A stretch of DNA of 64,000 nt from Actinomyces gaoshouyii (GCF_002072175.1 NZ_MVIV01000004.1:124001-188000); one strand, 5' to 3'. Shown: positions 47,047-57,118, counted from the stretch's first letter. The notes: generated by a model not told the origin, from the sequence alone. Numbers and translations are program-made.

Positions 47047-48675
47047 TCAGTCGAGGTAGTCTCGCAGGACCTGGCTGCGCGAGGGATGGCGCAGCTTCGA
47101 CATGGTCTTGGACTCGATCTGCCGGATGCGCTCGCGGGTGACCCCGTAGACCTTGCCGATCTCGTCGAGGGTCTTGGGCTGGCCATCGGTCAGCCCGAAG
47201 CGCATGGACACCACGCCGGCCTCCCTCTCGGACAGGGTGTCGAGCACCGCGTGCAACTGCTCCTGCAGAAGGGTGAAGCTCACCGCATCGGCCGGAACCA
47301 CGGCCTCGGAGTCCTCGATGAGGTCGCCGAACTCGCTGTCCCCGTCCTCGCCCAGCGGCGTGTGCAGGCTGATGGGCTCGCGGCCGTACTTCTGGACCTC
47401 GACGACCTTCTCAGGGGTCATGTCCAGCTCGACGGCGAGCTCCTCCGGGGTGGGCTCGCGGCCCAGGTCCTGGAGCATCTGGCGCTGCACGCGGGCGAGC
47501 TTGTTGATGACCTCGACCATGTGGACCGGGATGCGGATCGTGCGGGCCTGATCCGCCATAGCACGGGTGATGGCCTGGCGGATCCACCACGTGGCATAGG
47601 TGGAGAACTTGTAGCCCTTGGTGTAATCGAACTTCTCCACGGCTCGGATGAGGCCGAGGTTGCCCTCCTGGATGAGGTCCAGGAAGAGCATGCCACGGCC
47701 GGTATAGCGCTTGGCCAGCGAGACCACGAGGCGCAGGTTGGCCTCGAGGAGGTGGTTCTTGGCGCGCTGACCGTCCTGGGCCACCCAGTGCAGCTCGCGG
47801 CGGTACTTCGCGGGGAAGTCGTTGCCCTCGGTGGCCAGCAGGTGCTCGGCGTACAGGCCGGCCTCGATGCGCTTGGCGAGCTCCACCTCCTGCAGGGCGT
47901 TGAGGAGGGCGACCTTGCCGATCTGCTTGAGGTAGTCCTTGACCGGGTCCGCCGTGGCGCCAGCGGTGACCACCTTCTGGGCGGGCTCATCGGCGTCGTC
48001 GGAGTCCGAGACGGTGAAGGAGCCGTCCTTGTCGCGCTCCTTGACGCGCTTGCCGGCCTTCTTGGCGGCGGCGCGCTCGGCCTCCTCCCGGCGCATCCTC
48101 TCCAGCTCCCCGGTGAGGGCGGCGATCGAGGGCTCCATCTTGATGCCCTTGATAACCCAGCCGCGGAAGATGTAGCCGTTCTCGGCCAGGAACTCGCGGG
48201 CCACCAGGGGCGCGGAGTCGCCGATGATGAAGCGCGGGACGGGACCGTGGCCGTAGGGGGCCAGGGTGATCGGCTCCTCGAGGGTGCCGTTGCCGTCGAT
48301 CTCCAGGCCCTCGACGATCGTGTGGGAGCGCACGTAGAGGGTGGCGCCGGGGGCGAGCTTGACGCCCTTGAGGGCGGCCGGCGTGTTGAAGGGGTGCTTC
48401 TTCGTGCCGTCCCCGTTCTCCTCCAGGTTCACGTCGAGGTAGTAGTCGCGCAGCTCCGGGGCCGGGCCATCGTCCTCCTGGGCGCCATCGGCGCCCAGGG
48501 AGCCCTCGTCATCCTCGTCGGAGTCCCCGTCCAAGTCGTCGCCGAGGTCCGCCTCCTGCTCATCGGAGTCATCGGCGTCGTCGACGTCCGGATCGAGGTC
48601 GAAGTCGTCCTCGGGGACCTCATCGGCGTCGTCGATGTTCTGAGCACGCTTGCGCAGGGCAGTGGAGGAAGCCAC
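47047..48675 (-). CDS. sigA: primary RNA polymerase sigma factor (RpoD/SigA) with unusual N-terminal insert
   Basis: A 542-residue group 1 sigma factor. Residues 12-75 are highly acidic. Region 1.2 begins at [16 protein letters not shown] (about 243), region 2 has [57 protein letters not shown], and region 4 has [22 protein letters not shown] as the -35-binding helix-turn-helix. Between the acidic stretch and region 1.2, residues about 77-180 resemble a parallel beta-helix instead of region 1.1 (see that entry). The GTG at 48675 follows AAAGGTG and matches the actinobacterial start [11 protein letters not shown]. It should direct housekeeping transcription. Confidence 0.95.
   Translation of the reverse strand: MASSTALRKRAQNIDDADEVPEDDFDLDPDVDDADDSDEQEADLGDDLDGDSDEDDEGSLGADGAQEDDGPAPELRDYYLDVNLEENGDGTKKHPFNTPAALKGVKLAPGATLYVRSHTIVEGLEIDGNGTLEEPITLAPYGHGPVPRFIIGDSAPLVAREFLAENGYIFRGWVIKGIKMEPSIAALTGELERMRREEAERAAAKKAGKRVKERDKDGSFTVSDSDDADEPAQKVVTAGATADPVKDYLKQIGKVALLNALQEVELAKRIEAGLYAEHLLATEGNDFPAKYRRELHWVAQDGQRAKNHLLEANLRLVVSLAKRYTGRGMLFLDLIQEGNLGLIRAVEKFDYTKGYKFSTYATWWIRQAITRAMADQARTIRIPVHMVEVINKLARVQRQMLQDLGREPTPEELAVELDMTPEKVVEVQKYGREPISLHTPLGEDGDSEFGDLIEDSEAVVPADAVSFTLLQEQLHAVLDTLSEREAGVVSMRFGLTDGQPKTLDEIGKVYGVTRERIRQIESKTMSKLRHPSRSQVLRDYLD
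48136..48447 (-). other. beta-helix-like domain inside the sigma factor
   Basis: Codons for residues about 77-180 of Sig[60 protein letters not shown] and [12 protein letters not shown] follow in the order typical of the N-terminal coils of secreted right-handed parallel beta-helix proteins (pectate-lyase-like). The segment is in frame, has no stop and has the same codon bias as its surroundings. The helix [19 protein letters not shown] then leads into region 1.2. Identification is by pattern reading, not by a search. Confidence 0.7.
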
Positions 48676-48789
48676 GGGGCACCTTTCACGTGGGGAGTCT
48701 GCTCGGCGGCGGGCCAGCCCCTCGACTCCCCTCATCTCCACGCGGGGAACCGGGCGCAGTCCACCACCATCGCAGCGGGCAACCCAGCG

Positions 48790-48795
48790 ATTGTA
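48790..48795 (-). promoter_or_regulatory. sigA -10 box
   Basis: TACAAT on the minus strand, about 115 bp before the GTG at 48675, implies a 5' leader of about 108 nt. The -35 is not obvious. Confidence 0.45.
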
Positions 48796-48929
48796 GCGTT
48801 TATTCCCGCTCTGCTCAGCATCGCCCCAGCGCAGCCGTGCTCGGCGGCCCAGGGGCGGGTGCTCCCGGGATCGGCCGATCGCCACAACCCCCTGCCGCTG
48901 CTCCCACGACCGCCACCGCCTTTTGCCAC

Positions 48930-48935
48930 TACCCT
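48930..48935 (+). promoter_or_regulatory. -10 box of polyprenyl synthase gene, leaderless type
   Basis: TACCCT ends exactly 6 nt before the ATG at 48942. Confidence 0.45.
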
Positions 48936-48941
48936 GGCGCC

Positions 48942-50093
48942 ATGACGCAGATCGACCGCACGATGAGCCTCGTGCGCCGGGCAGTGGACGAGCGCATCTC
49001 GCAGGCGATCGCCGAGCGGAGGGACGAGTGGTCCGATGCCGGGCCCGCTGCGGCCGAGCTCCTCGACGCCGCCGCGGATCTGCTGGGGGGTGGCAAACGG
49101 ATGCGGGCCGTGCTGGCCGCCATCGCCCTGTCCGCCACAGCCGATAGCGCGCGCCGCGAGGATGTCCTGTCCGGACGGGCCTGCGCCGGCCTGGGCGCCG
49201 CTCTGGAGCTCTACCAGGCCAGTGCCCTCATCCACGATGACGTCATCGACGGCGCGCTGACCCGCCGGGGCCTGCCCGCGGCCCACCGCCGCTTCGCCAC
49301 CGCCCACCGGGGCTCCCACTGGCTCGGCGATGCGGAGGCGCATGGCCGCAGCGCGGCGATCCTCCTGGGGGACCTGCTCCTGTCCGCCGCGGGCTCCGAG
49401 CTCGGGGCGGCCCTCGCCCAGTGCCCGCAGGGGACCCGGGCGGCGGGGCGGGCCGCCTTCGACGCCATGGCGGAGGAGGTGGCGCTCGGCCAGTACCTGG
49501 ACGTGCGGACGGAGTCCCTGCCCCTGCCCGATGAGGGCGCGGATCACGCCGCCGCCGGCCGGGCGATGGAGGAGGCCGCCCTGGCCGTGGTCCGCCGCAA
49601 GTCCGCCCGCTACTCCGTCATGCACCCCCTGCTCATCGGCGCACTCCTGGGGGGACTGCCGCCCCACGGCGAGGGGGCCCGCCGCCTCGCGGAGCTGGGC
49701 GAGGCCACCGGGATCGCCTTCCAACTGCGCGACGACGAGCTCGGCGTCTTCGGAGACCCCGCCCGTACGGGCAAGCCCGCCGGGGACGACCTGCGCGAGG
49801 GCAAGCGGACGGTGCTGCTGGCGCTGGCCTGGCAGCGCTGCGACGCCGGGGGCAGGGCGATCCTGCGCCGCGTCCTGGCCAACACCCGGGCGGATCCGGC
49901 GGAGATCGCCGCGGCTGCGGCGATTATCGAGGAATGCGGGGCCAGGGCCGCGCACGAGGAGAGGATCGACGAGCATGCCGAGCGGGCGCGCCGGGCCCTC
50001 GAAGCGCTCATCACCGCGGAGGCGGGGCTCTCCAGGAGCGCCACTGCCGACCTGGCCTCCGTCATCTCGCTGCTGACCGACCGCAGCGCCTGA
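48942..50093 (+). CDS. polyprenyl diphosphate synthase (IspA/GrcC type)
   Basis: A 383-residue trans-prenyltransferase. GGGKRMR at 49-55 binds the diphosphate of IPP. The first Asp-rich motif is HDDVID (D99, D100, D103), and the second region is [12 protein letters not shown] (261-272), the form usual in actinobacterial enzymes. It condenses allylic diphosphates with isopentenyl diphosphate to make quinone side chains or carotenoid/lipid precursors; product length is not predictable. It is divergent from sigA. Confidence 0.88.
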   Translation: MTQIDRTMSLVRRAVDERISQAIAERRDEWSDAGPAAAELLDAAADLLGGGKRMRAVLAAIALSATADSARREDVLSGRACAGLGAALELYQASALIHDDVIDGALTRRGLPAAHRRFATAHRGSHWLGDAEAHGRSAAILLGDLLLSAAGSELGAALAQCPQGTRAAGRAAFDAMAEEVALGQYLDVRTESLPLPDEGADHAAAGRAMEEAALAVVRRKSARYSVMHPLLIGALLGGLPPHGEGARRLAELGEATGIAFQLRDDELGVFGDPARTGKPAGDDLREGKRTVLLALAWQRCDAGGRAILRRVLANTRADPAEIAAAAAIIEECGARAAHEERIDEHAERARRALEALITAEAGLSRSATADLASVISLLTDRSA

Positions 50094-50147
50094 CCCGCGT
50101 GGGAGCCCGCCCCGGCGCTGCGGTCCGGCGCGGACTCCCGGGCCCCA

Positions 50148-50153
50148 TACAAT
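50148..50153 (+). promoter_or_regulatory. -10 box of PASTA kinase gene, leaderless type
   Basis: A perfect TACAAT ends exactly 6 nt before the GTG at 50160. Confidence 0.6.
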
Positions 50154-50159
50154 GCCGTC

Positions 50160-52301
50160 GTGTCCCACGACCCCCTGACTGGCCGGATCGTCGACTCTCG
50201 CTACGAGGTCGGCCGGCGCGTGGCGCGCGGCGGCATGGCCACGGTCTACAAGGCCTATGACCGCCGTCTCGAGCGTGATGTCGCCCTCAAGCTCATGCAC
50301 GCCCACCTGGCGGACTCCCCCGACTTCGTCGCCCGCTTCCGCAGGGAGGCCAGGGCCGCGGCGCGGCTGTCCAATCCCGGCGTCGTCGCCGTCTACGACC
50401 AGGGCGCGATCGACGGCATCGCCTACATCATCATGGAGTACGTGCCCGGGCCCACCCTGCGGGACCGCATCGCCTCGGGCCCCCTGACGGTCGCCGAGGC
50501 CCTGGAGATGACCGGCCACGTGCTCCGGCCGCTGGGCGCCGCCCACCGCGCCGGCCTCATGCACCGCGACATCAAGCCGGAGAACGTCCTGCTGCCGGTG
50601 GACGGCTCCGTGCCGAAGGTCGCCGACTTCGGGCTGGCCCGGGCGGTCACGGAGGCCACCCAGACCTCCACGGGCAACATCCTGGGGACGGTCGCCTACC
50701 TCGCCCCCGAACTCATCACCTCCGGGGCCTCCACGCCGCGCGCCGATGTCTACTCGGTGGGGGTCATGCTCTTCGAGCTGCTCACCGGCGAGCAGCCATT
50801 CAGCGCCGACACCCCGATCCAGATCGCCTTCCGCAACGTCCACGAGGACATCCCCGCGCCCTCGACGCGCGCCGATGGGATACCGACCGCCGTCGACGGG
50901 CTCGTGGCCTCGATGACCGCGCGGGACCCGCAGGAGCGGCTCGCCAATGCCGATGACGCGCTGCGCGCGGTGAGGGAGGTGGCCGCCGAGGTCGTGGATG
51001 AGGCCGGGGCCGACGACGCACCGGCGACCAGTGCCGCCGTGCTGGGCGCCGCCATGGGCGCGGTCGGTGAGGAGGGCGCCGGCGGAGCCGCCTCCCCATC
51101 CGGGGCGGACACCGCCGGCAGTGCGGGCAGCGCTGATGGCGCCGTCGGCTCGGCGAGCGCGCCCGGAGCGGTGAGCCCCGCCGGCGCTCCCGGCCCTACC
51201 AGCGCGGGAGTCTCCGCCAGCGCGGTCACGCCCGCCGAGGCCTCATTGACGGCCCGCCTCCCCCAGGGCCCCCCCGATCCGGGCGCTGCCACTCCCAGCG
51301 CCGGTATGCGCACGGTCTCCCTGCCGATCGGCTCGATCTCCAACACGAGCGGCGATGATGGAGACAGCAAGGAGGATCCCGACACGCGCGCGGCCGGGCT
51401 CCTCGGTCGCCGCCTCCTCATCGCGGGTGGCGCGCTCGCCGTCCTCGGCGCGGTGGGCGGCACCGGCGCCTGGTACTTCGTCGCCGGCCCGGGACGCCGG
51501 GTCAGCGTCCCCAGGATCGAGGGCATGACCACGGAGGAGGCCAGTGCCGCCGTTTCCGGAGCGGGACTGATCTGGGTCGAGCCGACAACGGTCCACTCCG
51601 ACTCCGTCCCGGTCGGCACGATCATCTCGGCCATGCCCGCGGGCGGCACCTCGGTGACCGTCGGAGCGCGCATCCAGACCGTCGTCTCGCTCGGCATTGA
51701 GCAGAAGACCGTTCCGGACGTCGTCGGCAAGACCGAGCACGATGCCCAGACCGCCATCATCGACGCCGGCCTGACAGTGGGTCAGACCTCGAAGGAGTAC
51801 TCCGCCTCCGTGGCCACCGGCATGGTGATCTCCACCGATCCAGCGGCGGGCCAATCCCTGGACAAGGGCTCGACCGTCAGCATCACGGTCTCCAGGGGGC
51901 GCGCCTCGGCCACGGTGCCCGACGTCGTCGGCAGGACCGAGAGGGAGGCGCGCAAGGCGATCGAGGCTGCCGGCCTGGAGATGAGCATTCCCACCAGGGC
52001 CAATGACAAATCGGTCAAGGAGGGTCGTGTCATCTCGCAGTCGCCGAAGAAGGGCGCCAGTGGCGTCTACAAGGGCGACACCGTCGCGCTCGTGATCTCG
52101 CAGGGCCCGAAGATGGTCACCGTCCCCGATGTGACGGAGAAGTCCGAGAGCGAGGCGAAGAAGGCCCTCAAGGACGCCGGCTTCGAGGTGCAGGTGGACA
52201 AGGCCTGGACGGGCCACGTCTTCGGCGAGGTCGACTACACCAAGCCCGCCAAGGGCGAGCAGGCCGCTGAGGGCTCCACGGTGGTCGTGCGCATCAAGTG
52301 A
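50160..52301 (+). CDS. Stk1-type Ser/Thr protein kinase with four PASTA domains
   Basis: A 713-residue receptor kinase. Residues 15-270 are the kinase: GGMATVY glycine loop, Lys44, HRDIKPEN (Asp137), DFG at 156-158 and GTVAYLAPE. A low-complexity Ala/Gly/Ser/Pro linker of about 140 residues precedes one membrane helix (about 417-440). Four extracellular PASTA repeats follow, each starting with a VP-type motif (VPRIEG, VPDVVG, VPDVVG, VPDVTE). PASTA domains bind muropeptides or lipid II, and the kinase controls growth and division. A TACAAT box supports the GTG start. Confidence 0.93.
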   Translation: MSHDPLTGRIVDSRYEVGRRVARGGMATVYKAYDRRLERDVALKLMHAHLADSPDFVARFRREARAAARLSNPGVVAVYDQGAIDGIAYIIMEYVPGPTLRDRIASGPLTVAEALEMTGHVLRPLGAAHRAGLMHRDIKPENVLLPVDGSVPKVADFGLARAVTEATQTSTGNILGTVAYLAPELITSGASTPRADVYSVGVMLFELLTGEQPFSADTPIQIAFRNVHEDIPAPSTRADGIPTAVDGLVASMTARDPQERLANADDALRAVREVAAEVVDEAGADDAPATSAAVLGAAMGAVGEEGAGGAASPSGADTAGSAGSADGAVGSASAPGAVSPAGAPGPTSAGVSASAVTPAEASLTARLPQGPPDPGAATPSAGMRTVSLPIGSISNTSGDDGDSKEDPDTRAAGLLGRRLLIAGGALAVLGAVGGTGAWYFVAGPGRRVSVPRIEGMTTEEASAAVSGAGLIWVEPTTVHSDSVPVGTIISAMPAGGTSVTVGARIQTVVSLGIEQKTVPDVVGKTEHDAQTAIIDAGLTVGQTSKEYSASVATGMVISTDPAAGQSLDKGSTVSITVSRGRASATVPDVVGRTEREARKAIEAAGLEMSIPTRANDKSVKEGRVISQSPKKGASGVYKGDTVALVISQGPKMVTVPDVTEKSESEAKKALKDAGFEVQVDKAWTGHVFGEVDYTKPAKGEQAAEGSTVVVRIK

Positions 52302-52337
52302 CGCCGCCACGGTGATCGACCGACGCAGCGGGACGCG

Positions 52338-52369
52338 CCGGCGAGTCCCGCCGACCGGGCGGGCGCCGG
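52338..52369. terminator. shared hairpin between convergent genes
   Basis: Two stacked 6-bp stems (CCGGCG/CGCCGG and CCCGCC/GGCGGG) with a 3-nt bulge and 5-nt loop lie between the kinase and solenoid stop codons and could act in both directions. Confidence 0.45.
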
Positions 52370-52383
52370 GAGGCCCGGACGGC

Positions 52384-55300
52384 TCACTCGGCGGCCGTGC
52401 GCGCCCGGCGCGCCAGGAGGGCGATGATCCCCGTGCCGTTGCCGCGCAGTTCGCGCAGTCGGTTGCGCCATGGCTCCGGCCAGCCGAGGGCCTGGCCCTG
52501 GGTGGTGACGATGGCCAGGGCGAGAGCAGCGCCGGCGGCGTCCTGACGGCGCATGAGGGCATCGGCGGTGCTGACGGGCAGACCGGACTCGGGCAGGAGG
52601 CGCAGCCGGCGGGCGCGCTCGAGTGCCGCGGCGGCTGTGGCGGCGAGCTCCCCGGCGAGGCTCGCGTCGCCGACGGTTCCGGCCAGGCGCTCCAGAGAGG
52701 CCAGGCAGGCGGCCTCGTCCTCCCAGTCGGTGGCGGCCAGACGGCCGGCCCAAGGAGCACAGAGCGGGCGGGAGTCGCGCTCGATGTCCTCGAGCAGGGC
52801 GCTCATGGCCTCCAGGTGGTCACGGTGCCAGCGCAGGGAGGCGCCATTGTCAGGGATCATGGCGGCAGCGAGGCTCTCCATGCGGCGCAGGCGAGGCAGA
52901 TCGGCCTCGGCCTGGGCGTTGGGCTCGGCGCCGCGCGCGAGTCGGCGCAGGACGGCCAGGTGCTCGCTCCAGTCGGCCGAGAGCGCGCTGTGCCCAGCGA
53001 TCGCGCTGATCGCGGCGGCCGACTCGGCTCGGGCGCCGTCGCGGACGATGCCCTCCAGGAGGCTGGGCAGGTCTGGCAGGACATCGCTCCACTCCCCCAG
53101 GGCCGCGATGAGCTCGGGCTCGCGGGCGGCGGCGAGGAGGAGGCGGGCGTAGCGCAGGCGATGGCGGTCGGCGATGTGCCGAGGCGATGTGGCCGCCAGG
53201 GCGAGAGCGGCGTCGCGGCCCTCGGTGGCCACGTGGGCGAGGATCGTCCAGGCCTCGGGGGCGTCGAGCCAGGCGATCATGGCGCGGGCGGCGGCCAGGC
53301 GCACATCGGGGCGGGTGTCACGCGCCATGGCGGCACCGGTGAGGGTGGGCAGGTCCGCGGGGCGGTGGAGGCGGGCGAGGATGCGCAGGGCCTCCTTGCG
53401 CGCGCTCATGCGGATGGGGCCGGACATCGCGCCGGTGAGGATCTTGGAGGCCATGGCCGGGTCGAGGCGCGCTGCGCAGGCCATGGCGCCGTCGAAGGCG
53501 GTGCGGGCCCAGTCCTGCCCGGCGTGGTGGACGATCTCGCGCAGGGCGGCCTCGGGGTCGGACAGGTGGGCGAGGGCCTCCAGGGCGGAGGCGCGGGTGT
53601 CGGGGGCGCCGTCGTCGAGCCAGGGCCGCAGGTCCTCGACAGTGGTGGACGGGATGCGCGCCAGGGCGGTCAGGGCGCGATGGCGCTCGGGGCGGGTGGT
53701 GGCGCGCGCGTCGATGCGGCGGCGCAGGGCGGAGGCGTAGGAGGCGAGGTGCTCGGGGGCCCAGCCGTGGGAGCCCTCGGGAAGGAGCGCCAGGTAGGTG
53801 TGCTCGCGGTGCCAGAAGCGGCCCCGCAGGGGGCGGTCGAGGAAGAGGATCTCGACGAGGTCCTGCCGCATGGTGGCGATGGCGTCGGTGACGGGGCGCA
53901 GGGCGGCGAAGGACTCGTCGCGGCGCACGAGCTCGGCCACGCGCTCGCCGCGGGTGGCGGGGTCGGCCAGCCAGGCGACGGCGGCCCCCTGGCGGTCCGC
54001 GGCAACGGGGGAGTCGAGCGCCTGCACGAGGAGGGAGTCGAGCAGCCGCTCGCCGTTCGCCCGGCGGCCGAGGGCGGAGTGGAGGTCGAGGAGGAGGCCG
54101 CACTCCCCCGCGAGGGACTCCTCGCGAAGCCGCTTGGCGAGGGCCTCGACGGCGGTGGAGGCCAGGGCGCGCCCAGGGGTGAGCGGCGGGTGCCACAGGT
54201 GCGGTTCGTCCCCGACGGCGGCCTGGAGGAGACGCGCGGGGGCGGTGGGAGAGCCCCCAGTGGCGATCGCGTGGTCGATCAGGGCCCAGGCGAGGCCCTG
54301 GAGGGTCCACTGAGTGGCGCTGGAGGCGTCCTGGGCGCGCAGGGCCGAGCGGGTGAAGCCCTCCAGGGGCGTGAGGGGGCAACTGGCCAGGACGGACAGT
54401 GGGATGGAGGCCAGGGTCCTGGCGACGACGAGGCGAACGGCGTCCTGCTCGTGATCGAGGGCGCCGAGTCGCAGGAGGACATCGGTGAGCGCGTCGGCGT
54501 CGCGGCTGCGCCCGGCGGAGCCGATGAGGGCGGCCCAGGCCTGGGCGCGTTCCTCGGCGCCCAGGGCGTGGAGGCGGGGCGCGGCCTGGAGGATGGCCTG
54601 TTCGGGTGGCAGGAATCCGGCGAGCGAGAGCTGGTCGAGGGCGCTGGCGGCCTCTGGCAGGGCCGCCATGCGCTGGGCCTCGCGCTGGCGCCGGGCGCGG
54701 GGCAGGACCTCCAGGAGCGCCTCGGAGTAGTGGCGATGGGCGGTGTCGACGCCGTCGAGGGCGCCGTCGAGGACCTCCTCGCGATCCCGGGGAGGCAGGG
54801 CCGCGAGGATGGCGGCGAGGCGGCCGTCGTCATCACGGCCGGCGCGGGCCAGGGCGATGCGCTCGGGGACGGCGAGCAGGTGGAGGGCGCGGTGGAGGCT
54901 CTTGACCAGGCGGGCGCTGGCGGTGGTGAGATGGCGCTGGCCGACGTCGTGGGGGGCGCGGGCCAGCAGGGAGCCGACGGCGGTGGGATCGTGACGCAGG
55001 AGGCGCCCGAGATGGGGGTCGAGGCCGTCGGGGATGACGCGGGTGGGCCCGGCGGTCAGGAGCAGGGCGATGATCCCGCCGGGCAGGCTGGCGGCGAGCG
55101 GAGCGTAGGCGGTGCGGGCCCAGGCCCAGGCGCGGTCGCGCTGGACGGGGGCGGCACCCTCGAGACGGCGGGCGAGCTCGTCGAGGACGACTCCGGGGTG
55201 GCGCCGGGCCAGGGGGGCGAGGCTGGGCAGGAGGTCGCCGAGGTCGGCGATGAGGGAGCGGGCGGTGGGCTCGTCGGCGGAGGCGAGGAGACGGGCGCGG

Positions 55301-55668
55301 TCGGCGTCGGCCAGGGGAAGGCCGAGGAGGATGGCGGCCATGTCGGTGCGGCGCGTGGCGCGGATGCGGTGCTCCAGGGCTCGGCGCTGATTCAGGGGCA
55401 GGCAGAGGTAGCGGGTGGCGAGGTCGTCGGTGCCGGGGACGGCACTGCGGCTGAGGGCGCGCACGCGCTCGACGTCGCCGATCGCCCTGGCGGCGGCCAG
55501 GACGAGGCGGGCGTGGTAGTCGGAGACGGCGGCGAGGCCGTCGAGGAGGGAGCCGAGGGTGGGATCGGCGGCGTGGTCGCGGGCGAGGCGCACGAGGGCG
55601 CGCACGCGCTCGACATGCGGGAGGGAGGGCAACTGCCGAGCCAGGGATTCGGCGTCGGGAAGGGTCAT
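52384..55668 (-). CDS. large alpha-solenoid (HEAT-like repeat) protein
   Basis: A 1094-residue, cysteine-poor, Ala/Leu/Arg-rich protein with no signal peptide or membrane helix. Repeating units of about 35 residues, such as LAHLSDPEAALREIVHHAGQ and RPDVRLAAARAMIAWLDAPE, look like HEAT/armadillo repeats over most of its length. No catalytic motif is visible. A scaffold or binding role in the cytoplasm is the only inference supported. A TAGCCT box ends exactly 6 nt before the ATG, so it is probably made from a leaderless mRNA. It converges with the PASTA kinase gene, 82 bp apart. Confidence 0.8.
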   Translation of the reverse strand: MTLPDAESLARQLPSLPHVERVRALVRLARDHAADPTLGSLLDGLAAVSDYHARLVLAAARAIGDVERVRALSRSAVPGTDDLATRYLCLPLNQRRALEHRIRATRRTDMAAILLGLPLADADRARLLASADEPTARSLIADLGDLLPSLAPLARRHPGVVLDELARRLEGAAPVQRDRAWAWARTAYAPLAASLPGGIIALLLTAGPTRVIPDGLDPHLGRLLRHDPTAVGSLLARAPHDVGQRHLTTASARLVKSLHRALHLLAVPERIALARAGRDDDGRLAAILAALPPRDREEVLDGALDGVDTAHRHYSEALLEVLPRARRQREAQRMAALPEAASALDQLSLAGFLPPEQAILQAAPRLHALGAEERAQAWAALIGSAGRSRDADALTDVLLRLGALDHEQDAVRLVVARTLASIPLSVLASCPLTPLEGFTRSALRAQDASSATQWTLQGLAWALIDHAIATGGSPTAPARLLQAAVGDEPHLWHPPLTPGRALASTAVEALAKRLREESLAGECGLLLDLHSALGRRANGERLLDSLLVQALDSPVAADRQGAAVAWLADPATRGERVAELVRRDESFAALRPVTDAIATMRQDLVEILFLDRPLRGRFWHREHTYLALLPEGSHGWAPEHLASYASALRRRIDARATTRPERHRALTALARIPSTTVEDLRPWLDDGAPDTRASALEALAHLSDPEAALREIVHHAGQDWARTAFDGAMACAARLDPAMASKILTGAMSGPIRMSARKEALRILARLHRPADLPTLTGAAMARDTRPDVRLAAARAMIAWLDAPEAWTILAHVATEGRDAALALAATSPRHIADRHRLRYARLLLAAAREPELIAALGEWSDVLPDLPSLLEGIVRDGARAESAAAISAIAGHSALSADWSEHLAVLRRLARGAEPNAQAEADLPRLRRMESLAAAMIPDNGASLRWHRDHLEAMSALLEDIERDSRPLCAPWAGRLAATDWEDEAACLASLERLAGTVGDASLAGELAATAAAALERARRLRLLPESGLPVSTADALMRRQDAAGAALALAIVTTQGQALGWPEPWRNRLRELRGNGTGIIALLARRARTAAE

Positions 55669-55674
55669 GGGGCG

Positions 55675-55680
55675 AGGCTA
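55675..55680 (-). promoter_or_regulatory. -10 box of solenoid gene, leaderless type
   Basis: TAGCCT on the minus strand ends exactly 6 nt before the ATG at 55668. Confidence 0.5.
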
Positions 55681-55758
55681 CCGGGCGTCCTGCCGCTTCT
55701 TCGCCCTGACGGCGAAGCCTTGTCCCCTTCGAGACCTTCCCGGACACCGGGGCCCGGC

Positions 55759-57111
55759 TCAGCCGTGGTGGGTTTGGAGCATCTCGGCGACCTCGAAGGC
55801 CATCTCGAGGGACTGCTGGTGGTTGAGCCGGGGATCGACGAGGGTCTCGTAGCGCTTGGCCAGGCCGGCCTCGTCGATGCGCTCGCCACCGCCGAGGACC
55901 TCGGTGACATCCCCGCCGGTGAGCTCGACGTGGATGCCCCCGGGCACGGTGCCCAGTGCCCTGTGGACCTCGAAGAAGCCGCGGACCTCGTCCATGATCG
56001 CCTCGAAGCGGCGGGTCTTGTAACCGTTGTCGGAGATGATGGTGTTGCCGTGCATGGGGTCGGTGATCCAGGTGACGGGGCGCCCGTCGGCGCGGACCGC
56101 CTCGACCAGGGGCGCCAGCGCGTCGCGGACACGGCCCGATCCCATACGGGTGATGACGCTCAGACGGCCGGGCTCGCCATCGGGATTGAGCCGGTCGACG
56201 AGGGCTAACAGCTCCTCCGGCGCGGCGGTGGGGCCGAGCTTGACACCGACGGGGTTGCGCACGCCCGCCAGGAGGGCGACGTGAGCATCGTCGGCGCCGC
56301 GGGTGCGCTCACCGACCCACAGCAGGTGGGCGCTGGTGCCGTAGAGGTCACCGGTGCGCGAGTCGCGCCGGGTCATGGCATCCTCGTACTCCAGCAGGAG
56401 GGCCTCGTGGGCGGCGTAGAAGTCGACCTGCTTGAGAGCATCGAAATCGACCCCGGCGGCCTCCATGAAGCGCATGGCCCGGTCGATCTCCTCGGCGAAG
56501 GCCTCGAAGCGCTTGTAAGCGGGGTTATCGGTGAAGCCGCGGTTCCAGGAGTGGACCTCGCGCAGATCGGCGTAGCCGCCCATCGTGAAGGCGCGGATGA
56601 GGTTGAGGGTCGTGCCGCTGCGCAGGTAGGCCTCGAGCATCCGGGCGGGGTCCGGTGTGCGGGCCTGAAGGCTGAAGTCGTGACCGTTGACCGAGTCGCC
56701 GCGGTAGGCGGGCAGGGTCAGGCCATCACGGGTCTCGGTGTCGGCGCTGCGGGGCTTGGCGTACTGACCCGCCATGCGCCCGATCTTGACGATCGGCATC
56801 GAGGCGCCGTAGGTGAGCACTGCCGCCATCTGCAGGATGGTCTGGACCTTGAGACGGATGTCCGTGGCGGTATTGCCGTCGAAGGACTCGGCGCAGTCCC
56901 CGCCCATGAGGACGAAGGCCCGGCCCCGCGCGGCCTGGGCCATGCGGGAGCGCAAGGAGTCGACCTCGCCGGCGAACACGAGCGGGGGGCGCGAGCGCAG
57001 ATCCTCCCCAACGGCCGCCAGAGCCCCGGGATCCGGATAGGCGGGCTGCTGCGCGGCAGGACGATCTCGCCAGGTGCCGGGACTGGCGGTGGCCTCAAGC
57101 TCGTTCATCAC
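55759..57111 (-). CDS. aroG: class II 3-deoxy-7-phosphoheptulonate (DAHP) synthase
   Basis: A 450-residue class II DAHP synthase, the first enzyme of the shikimate pathway (PEP + erythrose-4-phosphate). Recognised by LMGGDCAESFDGN (metal Cys), KIGRMAGQYAKPRS, EALLLEYEDAMTR, KLGPTAAPEELL, WITDPMHGNT and GGIHVELTGGDVTEVLGG. The N-terminal extension used for feedback control and chorismate-mutase binding in mycobacteria is shorter here. TATGCT ends 7 nt before the GTG at 57111; an ATG immediately after it is equally possible. Confidence 0.93.
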   Translation of the reverse strand: MMNELEATASPGTWRDRPAAQQPAYPDPGALAAVGEDLRSRPPLVFAGEVDSLRSRMAQAARGRAFVLMGGDCAESFDGNTATDIRLKVQTILQMAAVLTYGASMPIVKIGRMAGQYAKPRSADTETRDGLTLPAYRGDSVNGHDFSLQARTPDPARMLEAYLRSGTTLNLIRAFTMGGYADLREVHSWNRGFTDNPAYKRFEAFAEEIDRAMRFMEAAGVDFDALKQVDFYAAHEALLLEYEDAMTRRDSRTGDLYGTSAHLLWVGERTRGADDAHVALLAGVRNPVGVKLGPTAAPEELLALVDRLNPDGEPGRLSVITRMGSGRVRDALAPLVEAVRADGRPVTWITDPMHGNTIISDNGYKTRRFEAIMDEVRGFFEVHRALGTVPGGIHVELTGGDVTEVLGGGERIDEAGLAKRYETLVDPRLNHQQSLEMAFEVAEMLQTHHG

Positions 57112-57118
57112 GCCGGTC

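Noticed and set aside
48676-48885. N-terminal extension of the sigma factor
   Set aside because: It contains the TACAAT promoter box, and the GTG at 48675 has the ribosome site and family N-terminus.
52312-56208. 1298-codon plus-strand open frame opposite the solenoid and DAHP synthase genes
   Set aside because: Low-complexity Gly/Glu/Val translation, no motif, and it spans two real minus-strand genes; typical GC-rich mirror frame.
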